A stretch of DNA of 21,412 nt from Rhabdothermincola sp036846205 (GCF_036846205.1 NZ_DAIUCK010000054.1:1-21412), one strand, 5' to 3'. Shown: positions 6,671 to 15,056, counted from the stretch's first letter. Translations and numbers: made by a program. The notes: generated by a model not told the origin, from the letters alone.

Positions 6671-8185
6671 GTGGCGATCAAGAAGATCTGCGGTGTCGAG
6701 ACGGAGTACGGCATCGTGCTTCGCGGCGCGCCCGACTCCAATCCCATCGCGGCGTCTTCCATGCTGATCAACGCCTACGTCAACGAGACCACCCGAGCAC
6801 GCGGTGGCGAGCCCGTCTCGTCCAAGGTCGGCTGGGACTTCGAGGACGAGTCACCGGGCAACGACGCTCGAGGCATCCAGGCCGCCGGTGCGATGGCGCC
6901 CGAGGTGGAGACCCATCTCGTCAACGCCGTCCTGACCAACGGGGCCCGTTACTACGTGGACCACGCACACCCGGAACTGTCCACGCCCGAGTGCGCGGAC
7001 GCCCGCTCGGTGGTGGTCTACGACCGCGCGGCGGAAGAGATTCTCAAGCAATCGATGGAGGCTGCCCGCCGCCTGTTGCCCGAAGGCCAGGAGATCGTCG
7101 TCTACAAGAACAACAGCGACCGCAAGGGCAACTCCTACGGTTGTCACGAGAACTACCTCATGGACCGCCACGTGCCCTTCGGGCGCATCGTCGTGCACGC
7201 GATGGCCCACTTCATCACCCGGCAGGTGTTCACCGGCGCGGGCAAGGTGGGCACCGAGGTCGCTGGGATGACCGCGGAGCAGGTCCCCTTCCAGCTCTCG
7301 CAGCGGGCCGACTTCTTCGAGGAGGAGGTCGGTCTCGAGACGACGCTCAAGCGACCCATCGTGAACACCCGCGACGAGCCGCATTCCGACGCGCAGAAGT
7401 ACCGGCGCCTGCACGTCATCGTGGGGGATGCCAACCTGTCCGAGGTGTCGACCTTCCTGAAGGTGGGCACCACCGCGCTGGTGCTGGCGATGGTCGAGGA
7501 CGACTTCCTGACACGGGAGCTGGTGTTCAACACGCCTGTCTGGGCCCTCCGCCAGGTGAGCTACGACCTCACGCTGACCGAGCCGCTCGAGCTCGTCGAC
7601 GGCTCGTCGATCACGGCGCTCGAGGTGCAATGGGAGCTCTACGACCGGGCCCGCAAGTACGCCGACGCGTTCGGCCTGGAGTGCGTGGGCGAGTCCACCG
7701 GCCAGGAGGTGCTCCGCCGCTGGGAGGCCGTACTCACGGGCCTTGAGACCGATCCGGGGTCGCTGGCTTCGCAGCTCGACTGGGTTGCCAAGTACCGGCT
7801 GATCGAGGGCTACCGCGACCGCCACGGCCTCCGGTGGGATGATGCGCGTCTCGCAGCGATGGATCTCCAGTACCACGACCTCCGCCCCGAGCGCTCCCTG
7901 GCGGCGCGGGTGGGCCTCGAGCGGCTGACCACCGACGAGGAGGTCCGGGAGGCGATCACCGAGCCCCCCACCGACACCCGGGCCTACTTCCGGGGCAAGT
8001 GCCTCCAACGGTGGGCCGATGACGTGGTGGCCGCCAACTGGGACTCGCTGGTGTTCGACGTCGGCCAGGATCCCCTCCGCCGGGTCCCGATGATGGAGCC
8101 GACGCGCGGAACAGCGGCGCACGTGGGTACGTTGTTGGAAGAGTGTTCGACGTCGGCGGAGCTGCTGGAGCGGCTCGGGTCGTAG
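6671..8185 (+). CDS. dop: Pup deamidase/depupylase Dop
   Basis: A 504-residue glutamine-synthetase-like enzyme that cleaves Pup from substrates and, where Pup ends in Gln, deamidates it. The N-terminal GVETEYGI (E10, E12) holds the nucleotide/metal glutamates. The family-specific flexible loop follows at about residues 37-80, acidic and glycine-rich. D97 in YYVDHAHPE is the conserved catalytic aspartate. NNSDRKGNSYGCHENYL and NTRDEPHSDAQKYRRLHVIVGDAN are shared with PafA. Dop is told from PafA by the loop, the length and the GVETEYGI start. The GTG start has GAGG at 6658-6661, 9 nt upstream, and lies 21 nt after arc. Because Pup here ends in Glu, only the depupylase activity should be needed. 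Confidence 0.95.
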   Translation: MAIKKICGVETEYGIVLRGAPDSNPIAASSMLINAYVNETTRARGGEPVSSKVGWDFEDESPGNDARGIQAAGAMAPEVETHLVNAVLTNGARYYVDHAHPELSTPECADARSVVVYDRAAEEILKQSMEAARRLLPEGQEIVVYKNNSDRKGNSYGCHENYLMDRHVPFGRIVVHAMAHFITRQVFTGAGKVGTEVAGMTAEQVPFQLSQRADFFEEEVGLETTLKRPIVNTRDEPHSDAQKYRRLHVIVGDANLSEVSTFLKVGTTALVLAMVEDDFLTRELVFNTPVWALRQVSYDLTLTEPLELVDGSSITALEVQWELYDRARKYADAFGLECVGESTGQEVLRRWEAVLTGLETDPGSLASQLDWVAKYRLIEGYRDRHGLRWDDARLAAMDLQYHDLRPERSLAARVGLERLTTDEEVREAITEPPTDTRAYFRGKCLQRWADDVVAANWDSLVFDVGQDPLRRVPMMEPTRGTAAHVGTLLEECSTSAELLERLGS

Positions 8186-8198
8186 GTGCGAACCGCAC
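8186..8198 (+). repeat. Short inverted repeat after dop
   Basis: GTGCG (8186-8190) and CGCAC (8194-8198) form a perfect 5-bp hairpin with a 3-nt loop directly after the dop stop and 8 bases before the pup ribosome site. It could mark an RNA-processing or partial termination point between dop and pup; the stem is too short for certainty. Confidence 0.3.
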
Positions 8199-8219
8199 GA
8201 GCGACGGAGTGAGTGGTTG

Positions 8220-8414
8220 ATGGCTGAACGGGAGCAGATCAAGAAGCCGGCGAAGGAACGCCAGGACGTCGAGGTCGACGACGCCCCCGTCACGACCGAG
8301 CGGGGTGAGAAGCTCAAGGCTGAGCTGGACGAGCTGCTGGATGAGATCGACGACGTCCTGGAGACCAACGCCGAGGAGTTCGTGAAGTCGTACGTGCAGA
8401 AGGGCGGCGAGTAG
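8220..8414 (+). CDS. pup: Prokaryotic ubiquitin-like protein Pup (Gly-Gly-Glu form)
   Basis: A 64-residue acidic, largely disordered protein that is linked through its C-terminal glutamate to lysines of target proteins. The C-terminal half contains the Arc-binding helix (about residues 30-52, KLKAELDELLDEIDDVLE) and the invariant ending NAEEFVKSYVQKGGE. The final residue is Glu, not Gln, so PafA can use it directly. The ATG at 8220 has GGAG at 8206-8209, 10 nt upstream; a TTG at 8217 is less likely. The order dop-pup-prcB is the usual one. A bulged hairpin follows the gene and prcB has its own promoter-like element, which would allow more pup than proteasome mRNA. Confidence 0.97.
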   Translation: MAEREQIKKPAKERQDVEVDDAPVTTERGEKLKAELDELLDEIDDVLETNAEEFVKSYVQKGGE

Positions 8415-8418
8415 CCGG

Positions 8419-8454
8419 CTTCCGTGGCCAGGCCGCGTGAGCGGGCCTCGGAAG
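8419..8454 (+). terminator. Bulged hairpin between pup and prcB
   Basis: CTTCCG (8419-8424) pairs with CGGAAG (8449-8454), and AGGCC (8430-8434) with GGCCT (8444-8448), giving 11 base pairs with a 5-nt bulge on one side; a competing inner stem CCGC-GTGA-GCGG is also possible. It begins 5 bases after the pup stop and ends before the prcB -10. There is no T tract. It fits a partial terminator or RNA-stabilising structure. Confidence 0.45.
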
Positions 8455-8486
8455 AGGCGACTGGTCACCCTCGGGACGGCACCTTG

Positions 8487-8492
8487 TAGCCT
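8487..8492 (+). promoter_or_regulatory. -10 element of a probable leaderless prcB promoter
   Basis: TAGCCT ends 8 nt before the GTG of prcB, the distance expected when transcription starts at or near the start codon. There is no ribosome site before this GTG, which agrees with a leaderless mRNA. Confidence 0.5.
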
Positions 8493-8500
8493 GCTCGTCC

Positions 8501-9343
8501 GTGAGCATGCCGTTTTTCACGCCGGGTGACGATCCCGGCCCGAGCTTCACCGAACTGCTGCGGCGGGTCGGGCTTGCACCGCCGATACCCACTCTGTCTC
8601 CGGGCGAGCGGATCGAGATCGCCCATGGCACGACGGTGGTAGCCATCCGCTACGCCGACGGCGTGGTGATGGCTGGTGACCGGCGGGCCACTGCGGGCAA
8701 CTTCATCTCCCACCGGGCCATCGAGAAGGTCTTCCCGGCTGACCGGCACTCCGGGGTGGCGATCGCCGGGGCGGCCGGGCCGGCGATGGAGATGGTCAAG
8801 CTGTTCCAGCTCCAGCTCGAGCACTACGAGAAGGTCGAGGGGACCGCGCTCAGCCTCGAGGGCAAGGCGAACACCCTGGCCCAGATGGTGCGCTCCAACC
8901 TCCCGGCGGCGATGCAGGGGCTCGGGGTCGTACCGCTCTTCGCCGGCTACGACACCCACCGCCGAGCGGGCCGGCTCTTCGAGTACGACCTCACCGGGGG
9001 CCGCTACGAGGAGACCCGCTTCGCGGCCAGTGGTTCGGGGAGTCTGCATGCCAGCACCGTGATCAAGCTGGGCTACCGGGAAGGCATCGATCGGGGTGGC
9101 GCCGTGGACCTGGCCATCACGGCCCTGTTCGAAGCCGCAGACGAGGACTCGGCCACCGGCGGACCGGATCTGGTCCGCGGCATCTACCCGGTGATCGCCA
9201 CCATCACCAGTAGCGGTTTCGAGCGCCTCACCGATGACGAAGTGGCCGAGCGCTTCCAGGACCTGGTGGCCACCCTCACCGAGCGCGAAGGCACCTCACC
9301 CCGGTTGCCCGAGACCACGACCGAAGGTGGTGGCGAGCGATGA
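8501..9343 (+). CDS. prcB: 20S proteasome beta subunit PrcB
   Basis: A 280-residue precursor of the catalytic proteasome subunit. The propeptide is 43 residues, ending in HG; cleavage exposes T44 (mature Thr1) in GTTVVAI. D60 and K76 are at mature positions 17 and 33, so the Thr1-Asp17-Lys33 catalytic set is complete. YADGVVMAGDRRAT and AASGSGS are standard beta-subunit signatures. The propeptide is removed on assembly with PrcA into the four-ring core. The GTG at 8501 is chosen for its distance from the -10; an ATG two codons on (8507) is the alternative. The stop overlaps the prcA ATG (ATGA), coupling synthesis of the two subunits. Confidence 0.96.
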   Translation: MSMPFFTPGDDPGPSFTELLRRVGLAPPIPTLSPGERIEIAHGTTVVAIRYADGVVMAGDRRATAGNFISHRAIEKVFPADRHSGVAIAGAAGPAMEMVKLFQLQLEHYEKVEGTALSLEGKANTLAQMVRSNLPAAMQGLGVVPLFAGYDTHRRAGRLFEYDLTGGRYEETRFAASGSGSLHASTVIKLGYREGIDRGGAVDLAITALFEAADEDSATGGPDLVRGIYPVIATITSSGFERLTDDEVAERFQDLVATLTEREGTSPRLPETTTEGGGER

Positions 9344-10035
9344 CGATGCCCTTCTACGTCGCCCCCGAGCAGGTCATGAAGGACCGGGCTGACTACGCCC
9401 GCAAAGGCATCGCGCGCGGCCGGAGCCTCGCAGCCGTGCTCTACGACCAGGGCATCCTGATCTGCGCCGAGAACCCCTCTTCGACGCTCCGCAAGATCAG
9501 CGAGATCTACGACCGGATCGCGTTCGCCGGTGTGGGCAAGTACAACGAGTTCGATCAGCTGCGCATCGCCGGCGTCCGCGCCGCCGATCTCAAGGGTTAT
9601 GCCTACAGCCGGGAGGACGTGGACGCTCGCAGCCTGGCCAACCAGTACGCGCAGATCCTCGGCCAGATCTTCACCCACGAGATGAAGCCGATGGAGGTCG
9701 AGATCCTGGTGGCCGAGGTCGGTGCCGAGCCGGGCGAGGACCAGCTCTTCCACATCCTCTACGACGGCACCGTGATGGACGAGGAGAACGTCACCGTCCT
9801 CGGGGGCGAAGCAGACGCGATCGCCGCGAGGCTCCAGGAGACCTGGCGAGCGGGGCTGCCCCTCGACGAGGCGGTGCGGGTAACGGTGCAGGCCCTGGCC
9901 GGGCCTGAACGGGGTATCGGGCCGAGCGAGCTGGAAGCAGCAGTGCTGTCGCGCACCAACGGCCGCCGGGCCTTTCGGCGCATCGATGACGAGGAGCTGA
10001 GCAGCTACCTCGGGGAGCAGGCACCGCCGAGCTGA
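9340..10035 (+). CDS. prcA: 20S proteasome alpha subunit PrcA
   Basis: A 231-residue outer-ring subunit that gates entry and receives the Arc tail. It starts MTMPFYVAPEQVMKDRADYARKGIARGRS, the actinobacterial alpha-subunit N-terminus that closes the pore. GVGKYNEFDQLRIAGVRAAD and the AEVG strand are also typical, and there is no N-terminal catalytic threonine. The mycobacterial homologue has 248 residues; the shorter C-terminal tail (RRAFRRIDDEELSSYLGEQAPPS) is in the variable part. The ATG overlaps the prcB stop. The gene ends the core degradation run. Confidence 0.95.
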   Translation: MTMPFYVAPEQVMKDRADYARKGIARGRSLAAVLYDQGILICAENPSSTLRKISEIYDRIAFAGVGKYNEFDQLRIAGVRAADLKGYAYSREDVDARSLANQYAQILGQIFTHEMKPMEVEILVAEVGAEPGEDQLFHILYDGTVMDEENVTVLGGEADAIAARLQETWRAGLPLDEAVRVTVQALAGPERGIGPSELEAAVLSRTNGRRAFRRIDDEELSSYLGEQAPPS

Positions 10036-10050
10036 CCGTAGGCACCACGC

Positions 10051-10064
10051 GGCCGGTCACGGCC
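10051..10064 (+). terminator. Short hairpin after prcA
   Basis: GGCCG (10051-10055) and CGGCC (10060-10064) form a perfect 5-bp stem with a GTCA loop, 15 bases after the prcA stop and before the phosphoketolase promoter element. It is a weak terminator candidate without a T tract. Confidence 0.3.
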
Positions 10065-10078
10065 ACGAGAGAGACGGG

Positions 10079-10084
10079 TATGGT
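10079..10084 (+). promoter_or_regulatory. -10 element of a probable leaderless phosphoketolase promoter
   Basis: TATGGT ends 8 nt before the ATG at 10093, matching the spacing at prcB, pafA and pafB. No Shine-Dalgarno sequence precedes the ATG. This suggests that the xfp-ackA pair is transcribed separately from prcBA. Confidence 0.5.
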
Positions 10085-10092
10085 CCCCGAGC

Positions 10093-12489
10093 ATGGGCTC
10101 CAGCCACGACCAGCCGAGCCTGGTGGCCGAGGGGGTGCTGAGCGGCGAGGAGCTCCGGCGGCTCGACGCCCACTGGCGGGCAGCCAACTACCTCACGGTG
10201 GGCCAGATCTATCTGCGCGACAACCCGCTGCTCACCGAGCCACTCGAGGCGGGGCACATCAAGCCGCGGTTGCTCGGCCACTGGGGCACCTCGCCAGGGC
10301 TCAACATCATCTACACCCATCTCAACCGGGTGATCCGCGAGCGAGGGTCGAGCGTGCTGCTCGTGACCGGCCCGGGGCACGGTGGCCCGGCCATCCTGGC
10401 CAACGTCTACCTCGAAGGTACGTACTCAGAGATCTACCCGGACGTCTCGCTGGATGCGGCCGGGATGCTGCGGTTCTTCCGCCAGTTCTCGACACCCGGC
10501 GGTGTTCCCAGCCACGTCAGTGTCCCCACCCCGGGCTCGATCCACGAGGGTGGCGAGCTGGGGTACGCGCTCGTCCACTCCTTCGGCGCAGCGTTCGACC
10601 ACCCGGAACTGGTCGTCGCCTGCGTGATCGGTGACGGCGAGGCGGAGACGGGCCCGCTCGAGGGCTCGTGGAAGGGCATCAGCTTCCTGAACCCGGCCCG
10701 GGACGGTGCCGTGCTGCCGATCCTGCACCTCAACGGCTACAAGATCTCCAGCGCGACGGTCCTCGGCCGCTCGAGCGACGAGGACATCGCCTCCCTCCTC
10801 CAGGGTCATGGCTACGCGCCGGTCTTCGTCAGCGGAGACGATCCCCACCACGTGCATCGAGACCTCGCCTCGGCGCTCGATCACTGCTTCGATTCGATCG
10901 CCGCCATCCAGGCCGACGCGAGGGAGCGGGGGGTCCGGGCCCGGCCGATTTGGCCCGCGCTCGTCCTGCGCACCCCGAAGGGCTGGACCGGACCGGCGAT
11001 CGTGGATGGCCAGCAGATCGAGGGGACGTTCCGCGCTCACCAGGTGCCGGTCGCTGGCGTGCGCACCGACCCTGAGCACCTGGCGATCCTCGAGCAGTGG
11101 TTGCGCAGCTACCGGCCCGAGGAGCTCTTCGACCAGGGAGGCTGTCCCGTCCCGGACGTCCTCGCCGCGAACCCCACCGGCGACCGTCGCATGGGCGCCA
11201 ACCCCGTGGCGAACGGGGGGCGGGTCCTCGTGGCCCTCGACCTCCCGGATTTCACCGACTACGCCATCCCGGTCGACCGTCCCGCCGCGGAGCGAGCCGA
11301 ATCGACGCGGGTCCTGGGGCGTTTCCTGCGGGACGTGTTCGTGAAGAACGCCTCGCAGCGCAACTTCCGTTTGTTCTGCCCGGACGAGACGAGCTCCAAT
11401 CGGCTCGACGCGGTCTTCGAAGTCGAAGACCGTTGCTGGATGGAGCCGATCGAGAGCACCGACGAGCACCTCTCGCCCGAAGGTCGAGTGATGGAGGTGC
11501 TCAGCGAACACCTCTGCGAGGGCTGGCTGGAGGGTTACCTGCTGACCGGCCGCCACGGGCTGTTCGCCACCTACGAGGCGTTCGCCATGGTGTCAGCGTC
11601 GATGGTCGTGCAGCATGCCAAGTGGCTCGACCACGCGAGCACCCTCGGCTGGCGACGGCCGGTGGCCTCGCTCAACTTGCTGTTGACCTCCACCTGCTGG
11701 CGCAACGACCACAATGGCTTCAGCCACCAGGGCCCCGGCCTGATCGACACCGTGATGTCGAAGAAGCCGTCGGTCTCGCGCATCTACCTGCCGCCGGACG
11801 CCAACTGCCTGCTGTCGGTCGCGGATCACTGCCTCCGCTCGCGCGGCTACGTGAACCTCATCGTCATCGACAAGCAGCCTCAGCTCCAGTACCTCGACAT
11901 CGACGCCGCCCGGGAGCACTGCTCGCGAGGGGCGGGGATGTGGGCCTGGGCGAGCACCTTCGGTGGTGAGGACCCCGACATCGTCCTGGCCTGCGCGGGC
12001 GACATCGTCACGATGGAGACCCTGGCCGCTGCCGAGCTGCTCCGGCGCTTCGTGCCCGACCTGCGGGTCCGGGTGGTGAACGTCGTCGACCTGATGACGC
12101 TCCTGCCGGCCAACGACCATCCCCACGGCATGGACCTCCTCCAGTTCAACGACCTGTTCACCCCCGACCAGCACGTGATCTTCGCCTTCCACGGCTACGC
12201 ACGAGGCGTGCACGAGCTGATCCACGGTCAGGGCGACACCGACCGGTTCCACGTCCGCGGCTACCGGGAAGAGGGCACCACCACCACGCCGTTCGACATG
12301 GTGGTGCTGAACCACGTCAGTCGGTACCAGCTCGTCCAGCAGGCCCTCCGGCGGTCGCGGCGGCGCCCTGGGGGCTCCGACGAGCTCTTGGAGCACTGCC
12401 GGGTGATGCTCGCACGGCACGCGGTCTACGTCACCGAGCACCTCGAGGACATGCCGGAGGTACGGGACTGGACCTGGACCGGCGGGTGA
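10093..12489 (+). CDS. xfp: Phosphoketolase (xylulose 5-phosphate/fructose 6-phosphate)
   Basis: A 798-residue thiamine-diphosphate enzyme that splits xylulose 5-phosphate (and often fructose 6-phosphate) with phosphate into acetyl phosphate and a shorter sugar phosphate. The length is the family norm. Signatures in order: LGHWGTSPGLN and TGPGHGGPA in the first 100 residues, PGGVPSHVSVPTPGSIHEGG near 135-155, the ThDP motif GDGEAETGPLEG from residue 180, CPDETSSNR, LLTGRHGLFATYEAF, CWRNDHNGFSHQGPG near 535-550 and IVIDKQPQLQYL. These are enough to separate it from transketolase. The acetate kinase gene follows after 7 nt, so acetyl phosphate is probably turned into acetate and ATP. The pair sits between prcA and pafA, an unusual place. 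Substrate preference cannot be read from the sequence. Confidence 0.95.
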   Translation: MGSSHDQPSLVAEGVLSGEELRRLDAHWRAANYLTVGQIYLRDNPLLTEPLEAGHIKPRLLGHWGTSPGLNIIYTHLNRVIRERGSSVLLVTGPGHGGPAILANVYLEGTYSEIYPDVSLDAAGMLRFFRQFSTPGGVPSHVSVPTPGSIHEGGELGYALVHSFGAAFDHPELVVACVIGDGEAETGPLEGSWKGISFLNPARDGAVLPILHLNGYKISSATVLGRSSDEDIASLLQGHGYAPVFVSGDDPHHVHRDLASALDHCFDSIAAIQADARERGVRARPIWPALVLRTPKGWTGPAIVDGQQIEGTFRAHQVPVAGVRTDPEHLAILEQWLRSYRPEELFDQGGCPVPDVLAANPTGDRRMGANPVANGGRVLVALDLPDFTDYAIPVDRPAAERAESTRVLGRFLRDVFVKNASQRNFRLFCPDETSSNRLDAVFEVEDRCWMEPIESTDEHLSPEGRVMEVLSEHLCEGWLEGYLLTGRHGLFATYEAFAMVSASMVVQHAKWLDHASTLGWRRPVASLNLLLTSTCWRNDHNGFSHQGPGLIDTVMSKKPSVSRIYLPPDANCLLSVADHCLRSRGYVNLIVIDKQPQLQYLDIDAAREHCSRGAGMWAWASTFGGEDPDIVLACAGDIVTMETLAAAELLRRFVPDLRVRVVNVVDLMTLLPANDHPHGMDLLQFNDLFTPDQHVIFAFHGYARGVHELIHGQGDTDRFHVRGYREEGTTTTPFDMVVLNHVSRYQLVQQALRRSRRRPGGSDELLEHCRVMLARHAVYVTEHLEDMPEVRDWTWTGG

Positions 12490-12496
12490 TCGCCGA

Positions 12497-13588
12497 GTGC
12501 ACCTCCTGGTCGTCAACCTCGGCTCGAGCAGCCTGAAGCTCCGGTTGCTCGACCCCGCGGACCGGGTGGTCGCGGATGCCCACCTCCCGGTGCCGGTGGA
12601 TCCCGGCGCCGTCGAGAGGTTCCTTCGAGGGTCGGTCGAGCCGGCGGCGATCGCCCACCGCGTCGTGCACGGCGGGGAGCGGTTCCGTGGTCCGACGCTG
12701 GTCGATGATGCCGTGTTGCATGCCCTCGATGAGCTCTCGGTGCTCGCACCGTTGCACAATCCGCCCACCGTCGAGCTCATCCGCCACCTGGCGACACTTC
12801 TCCCAGGCATGCCGGCGGTCGCCTGCTTCGACACCGCGTACCACGCGTCCATGCCCTCGGCGGCGACGACCTACGCGGTCCCGGCAACGTGGCGGGAGCG
12901 CTCCGGCATCCGCCGCTACGGTTTCCACGGCTTGAGCCACGCCCACGCGTCCCGACGGGTGGCCGAGCTCCTCGGCAGGCCGCTCGAGCAGCTCAGTGTG
13001 ATCACTTGCCACCTGGGGGCCGGTGCGTCGCTGGCGGCCATCGAGGGTGGGCGATCCGTGGACACCACCATGGGTTTCACACCGCTCGAAGGATTGGTGA
13101 TGGCCACCCGCTCCGGAGACATCGATCCTGCGGCGGTGCTGTGGTTGCAACAGCGGGCGGGGCTGTCCGCCGACGAGGTCGGCGATGCCCTCAACCACCG
13201 CAGTGGGCTGTTGGCTCTGGCTGGCACGCCGGACCTCCGGGTGATCCTCACCCGTGCCCGCTCGGGTGACCCCCAGGCCGCGTCGGCGGTCGACGTCTAT
13301 GTCCACCGCCTGGTGAAGGGCATCGCGGCCATGCGTGCCTCCCTGGCTCGGTTCGACGCGTTGGTGTTCACCGGGGGGGTGGGGGAGAACGCGTCGGAGA
13401 TCCGTGCCATGGCCTGCGCGCGGCTCGGCTTCCTCGGCCTCCCGGAGGTGCTCGACGAGCCCGATGGAGACACCGTGGTGAGCCCGGAGGGCTCGACTGT
13501 CGCAGTGGCGGTGGTCGCGGCCCGGGAGGACCTCGAGATGGCACGCCAGGCCCGGTCGGTGCTGACCGGAGTGACGACCGGCGGGTGA
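12497..13588 (+). CDS. ackA: Acetate kinase, compact form
   Basis: A 363-residue ASKHA-fold kinase that converts acetyl phosphate and ADP to acetate and ATP. Catalytic and binding residues known from the Methanosarcina enzyme are all identifiable: N7 in NLGSSSLK, R55 in HRVVHGG, H87 in PLHNPP, D112 in FDTAYH, H144 in YGFHGLSH, R205 in ATRSGD and E344 in REDLEMAR. FTGGVGENA is at 291-299. It is about 35 residues shorter than typical AckA (near 400), the loss falling mainly in the variable region between residues 20 and 50. The GTG start is 7 nt after the phosphoketolase stop, so the two form an operon. No phosphotransacetylase gene is nearby. Confidence 0.93.
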   Translation: MHLLVVNLGSSSLKLRLLDPADRVVADAHLPVPVDPGAVERFLRGSVEPAAIAHRVVHGGERFRGPTLVDDAVLHALDELSVLAPLHNPPTVELIRHLATLLPGMPAVACFDTAYHASMPSAATTYAVPATWRERSGIRRYGFHGLSHAHASRRVAELLGRPLEQLSVITCHLGAGASLAAIEGGRSVDTTMGFTPLEGLVMATRSGDIDPAAVLWLQQRAGLSADEVGDALNHRSGLLALAGTPDLRVILTRARSGDPQAASAVDVYVHRLVKGIAAMRASLARFDALVFTGGVGENASEIRAMACARLGFLGLPEVLDEPDGDTVVSPEGSTVAVAVVAAREDLEMARQARSVLTGVTTGG

Positions 13589-13633
13589 GCCCATGGGGAC
13601 GGCGGTGGTCCACGGGATCCGCCCGGCGGCCGG

Positions 13634-13639
13634 TACCGT
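13634..13639 (+). promoter_or_regulatory. -10 element of a probable leaderless pafA promoter
   Basis: TACCGT ends 7 nt before the ATG at 13647 and supports that start over the in-frame codon 54 bases upstream (13593), which lies before the promoter element. Confidence 0.45.
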
Positions 13640-13646
13640 GAGGGCG

Positions 13647-15005
13647 ATGGAGCGGCGCATCTTCGGGCTCGAGAACGAGTACGGCGTCACCTGCACGCTG
13701 CGCGGGCAACGACGGCTGAGCCCTGACGAGGTGGCTCGCTACCTGTTCCGGCGGGTGGTCTCGTGGGGCCGGTCGAGCAACGTGTTCCTCGCCAACGGCG
13801 CCCGCCTGTACCTCGATGTCGGCTCCCATCCCGAGTACGCCACCCCCGAGTGCGATTCGATCTACGACCTGGTGGTGCACGACAAGGCGGGGGAGCGGAT
13901 CCTCGAGCAGCTGCTCGCCAGCGCCGAGCAGCGGCTCCGCGAGGAGGGGATCCGGGGGGTGATCTACCTCTTCAAGAACAACACCGACTCTGCCGGAAAC
14001 AGCTACGGCTGCCACGAGAACTACCTGACCAGTCGGCGTGACGACTTCAGCCACTACGCCGAGGTGCTCATCCCGTTCCTCGTGAGCCGGCAGATCTATG
14101 CCGGGGCGGGCAAGGTCCTTCAGACCGCTCGGGGGGCGATGTTCTGCATCAGCCAGCGGGCCGAGCACATCTGGGAGGGTGTGTCGAGCGCGACCACCCG
14201 CTCCCGGCCGATCATCAACACCCGCGACGAGCCCCACGCGGACGCCGAGCGGTACCGGCGGCTCCATGTCATCGTGGGCGACTCGAACATGAGTGAATAC
14301 GCCACGTTCCTCAAGGTGGGAGCGTGCTCCATCATGCTGCGGATGCTGGAGGAGCCGTCAGTCGTCCTGCGGGACATGACCCTCGAGAACCCCATCCGCG
14401 CCATCCGCGAGATCAGCCACGACATCACGTGCCGCCGCCGGGTCCGCCTCGCGAACGGGCGCGAGGCGAGCGCCCTCGACATCCAGGGTGAGTACCTGGC
14501 CCGCGCCCTGAAGTTCGCCGAGCGTCGTGACCTCAGCGCGTGGGAGCTCAAGGCCCTCGGTATGTGGGAGCACTGCCTCACCCAGCTCGAGAAGGACCCG
14601 CTCGGTCTCGACCGGGAGGTCGACTGGGTCATCAAGCACAAGCTCGTGGAGTCCTATCGCGACAAGCACGAGCTGCCGCTCAACCACCCACGGGTGGCCC
14701 TGCTCGACCTCCAGTACCACGATGTCAACCGGGAGCGGGGCCTGTTCTACAAGATGCAGCAGCGCGACCTGGTCGATCGGATCTGTACCGACGAGGAGAT
14801 CAACACCGCGGTGGAGACCCCACCGCAGACCACCCGCGCCCGCCTGCGAGGGGAGTTCATCCGCCGAGCGAAGGAGCGCAAACGGGACTACACCGTCGAC
14901 TGGGTCCACCTGAAGCTCAACGACCAGGCCCAGCGGACGGTGCTGTGCAAGGACCCGTTCAAGGCCCGCGACGAGCGAGTCGAGAAGCTGATCGCCTCGC
15001 TCTGA
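13647..15005 (+). CDS. pafA: Pup ligase PafA
   Basis: A 452-residue glutamine-synthetase-like ligase that uses ATP to phosphorylate the C-terminal glutamate of Pup and join it to a target lysine. The length equals that of mycobacterial PafA. The start MERRIFGLENEYGV carries the catalytic E9, and D57 in LYLDVGSHPEYATPECD is the conserved aspartate base. NTDSAGNSYGCHENYL and NTRDEPHADAERYRRLHVIVGDSN are shared with Dop, its paralogue 5 kb upstream. The loop that marks Dop is absent, and RRLSPDEVARYLFRRVVSWGRSSNVFL is characteristic of PafA. The gene is separated from prcA by the xfp-ackA pair and has its own promoter-like element. Confidence 0.96.
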   Translation: MERRIFGLENEYGVTCTLRGQRRLSPDEVARYLFRRVVSWGRSSNVFLANGARLYLDVGSHPEYATPECDSIYDLVVHDKAGERILEQLLASAEQRLREEGIRGVIYLFKNNTDSAGNSYGCHENYLTSRRDDFSHYAEVLIPFLVSRQIYAGAGKVLQTARGAMFCISQRAEHIWEGVSSATTRSRPIINTRDEPHADAERYRRLHVIVGDSNMSEYATFLKVGACSIMLRMLEEPSVVLRDMTLENPIRAIREISHDITCRRRVRLANGREASALDIQGEYLARALKFAERRDLSAWELKALGMWEHCLTQLEKDPLGLDREVDWVIKHKLVESYRDKHELPLNHPRVALLDLQYHDVNRERGLFYKMQQRDLVDRICTDEEINTAVETPPQTTRARLRGEFIRRAKERKRDYTVDWVHLKLNDQAQRTVLCKDPFKARDERVEKLIASL

Positions 15006-15042
15006 GCCGAAGCGGCTTCCCGAGGTCCTGGACTGGTCTCGG

Positions 15043-15048
15043 TAGGAT
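15043..15048 (+). promoter_or_regulatory. -10 element of a probable leaderless pafBC promoter
   Basis: TAGGAT ends 8 nt before the pafB ATG (15057), with no ribosome site between. This is the closest match in the window to the strong TANNNT consensus. Confidence 0.5.
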
Positions 15049-15056
15049 CGCCGGCG

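Noticed and set aside
10426..11556. Long minus-strand frame opposite the phosphoketolase gene
   Set aside because: A shadow of the conserved phosphoketolase frame with a low-complexity, Arg/Gly/Val-rich product.
13593..13646. Upstream in-frame start for pafA
   Set aside because: The family start MERRIFGLENEYG begins at 13647, which also fits the promoter element at 13634-13639.
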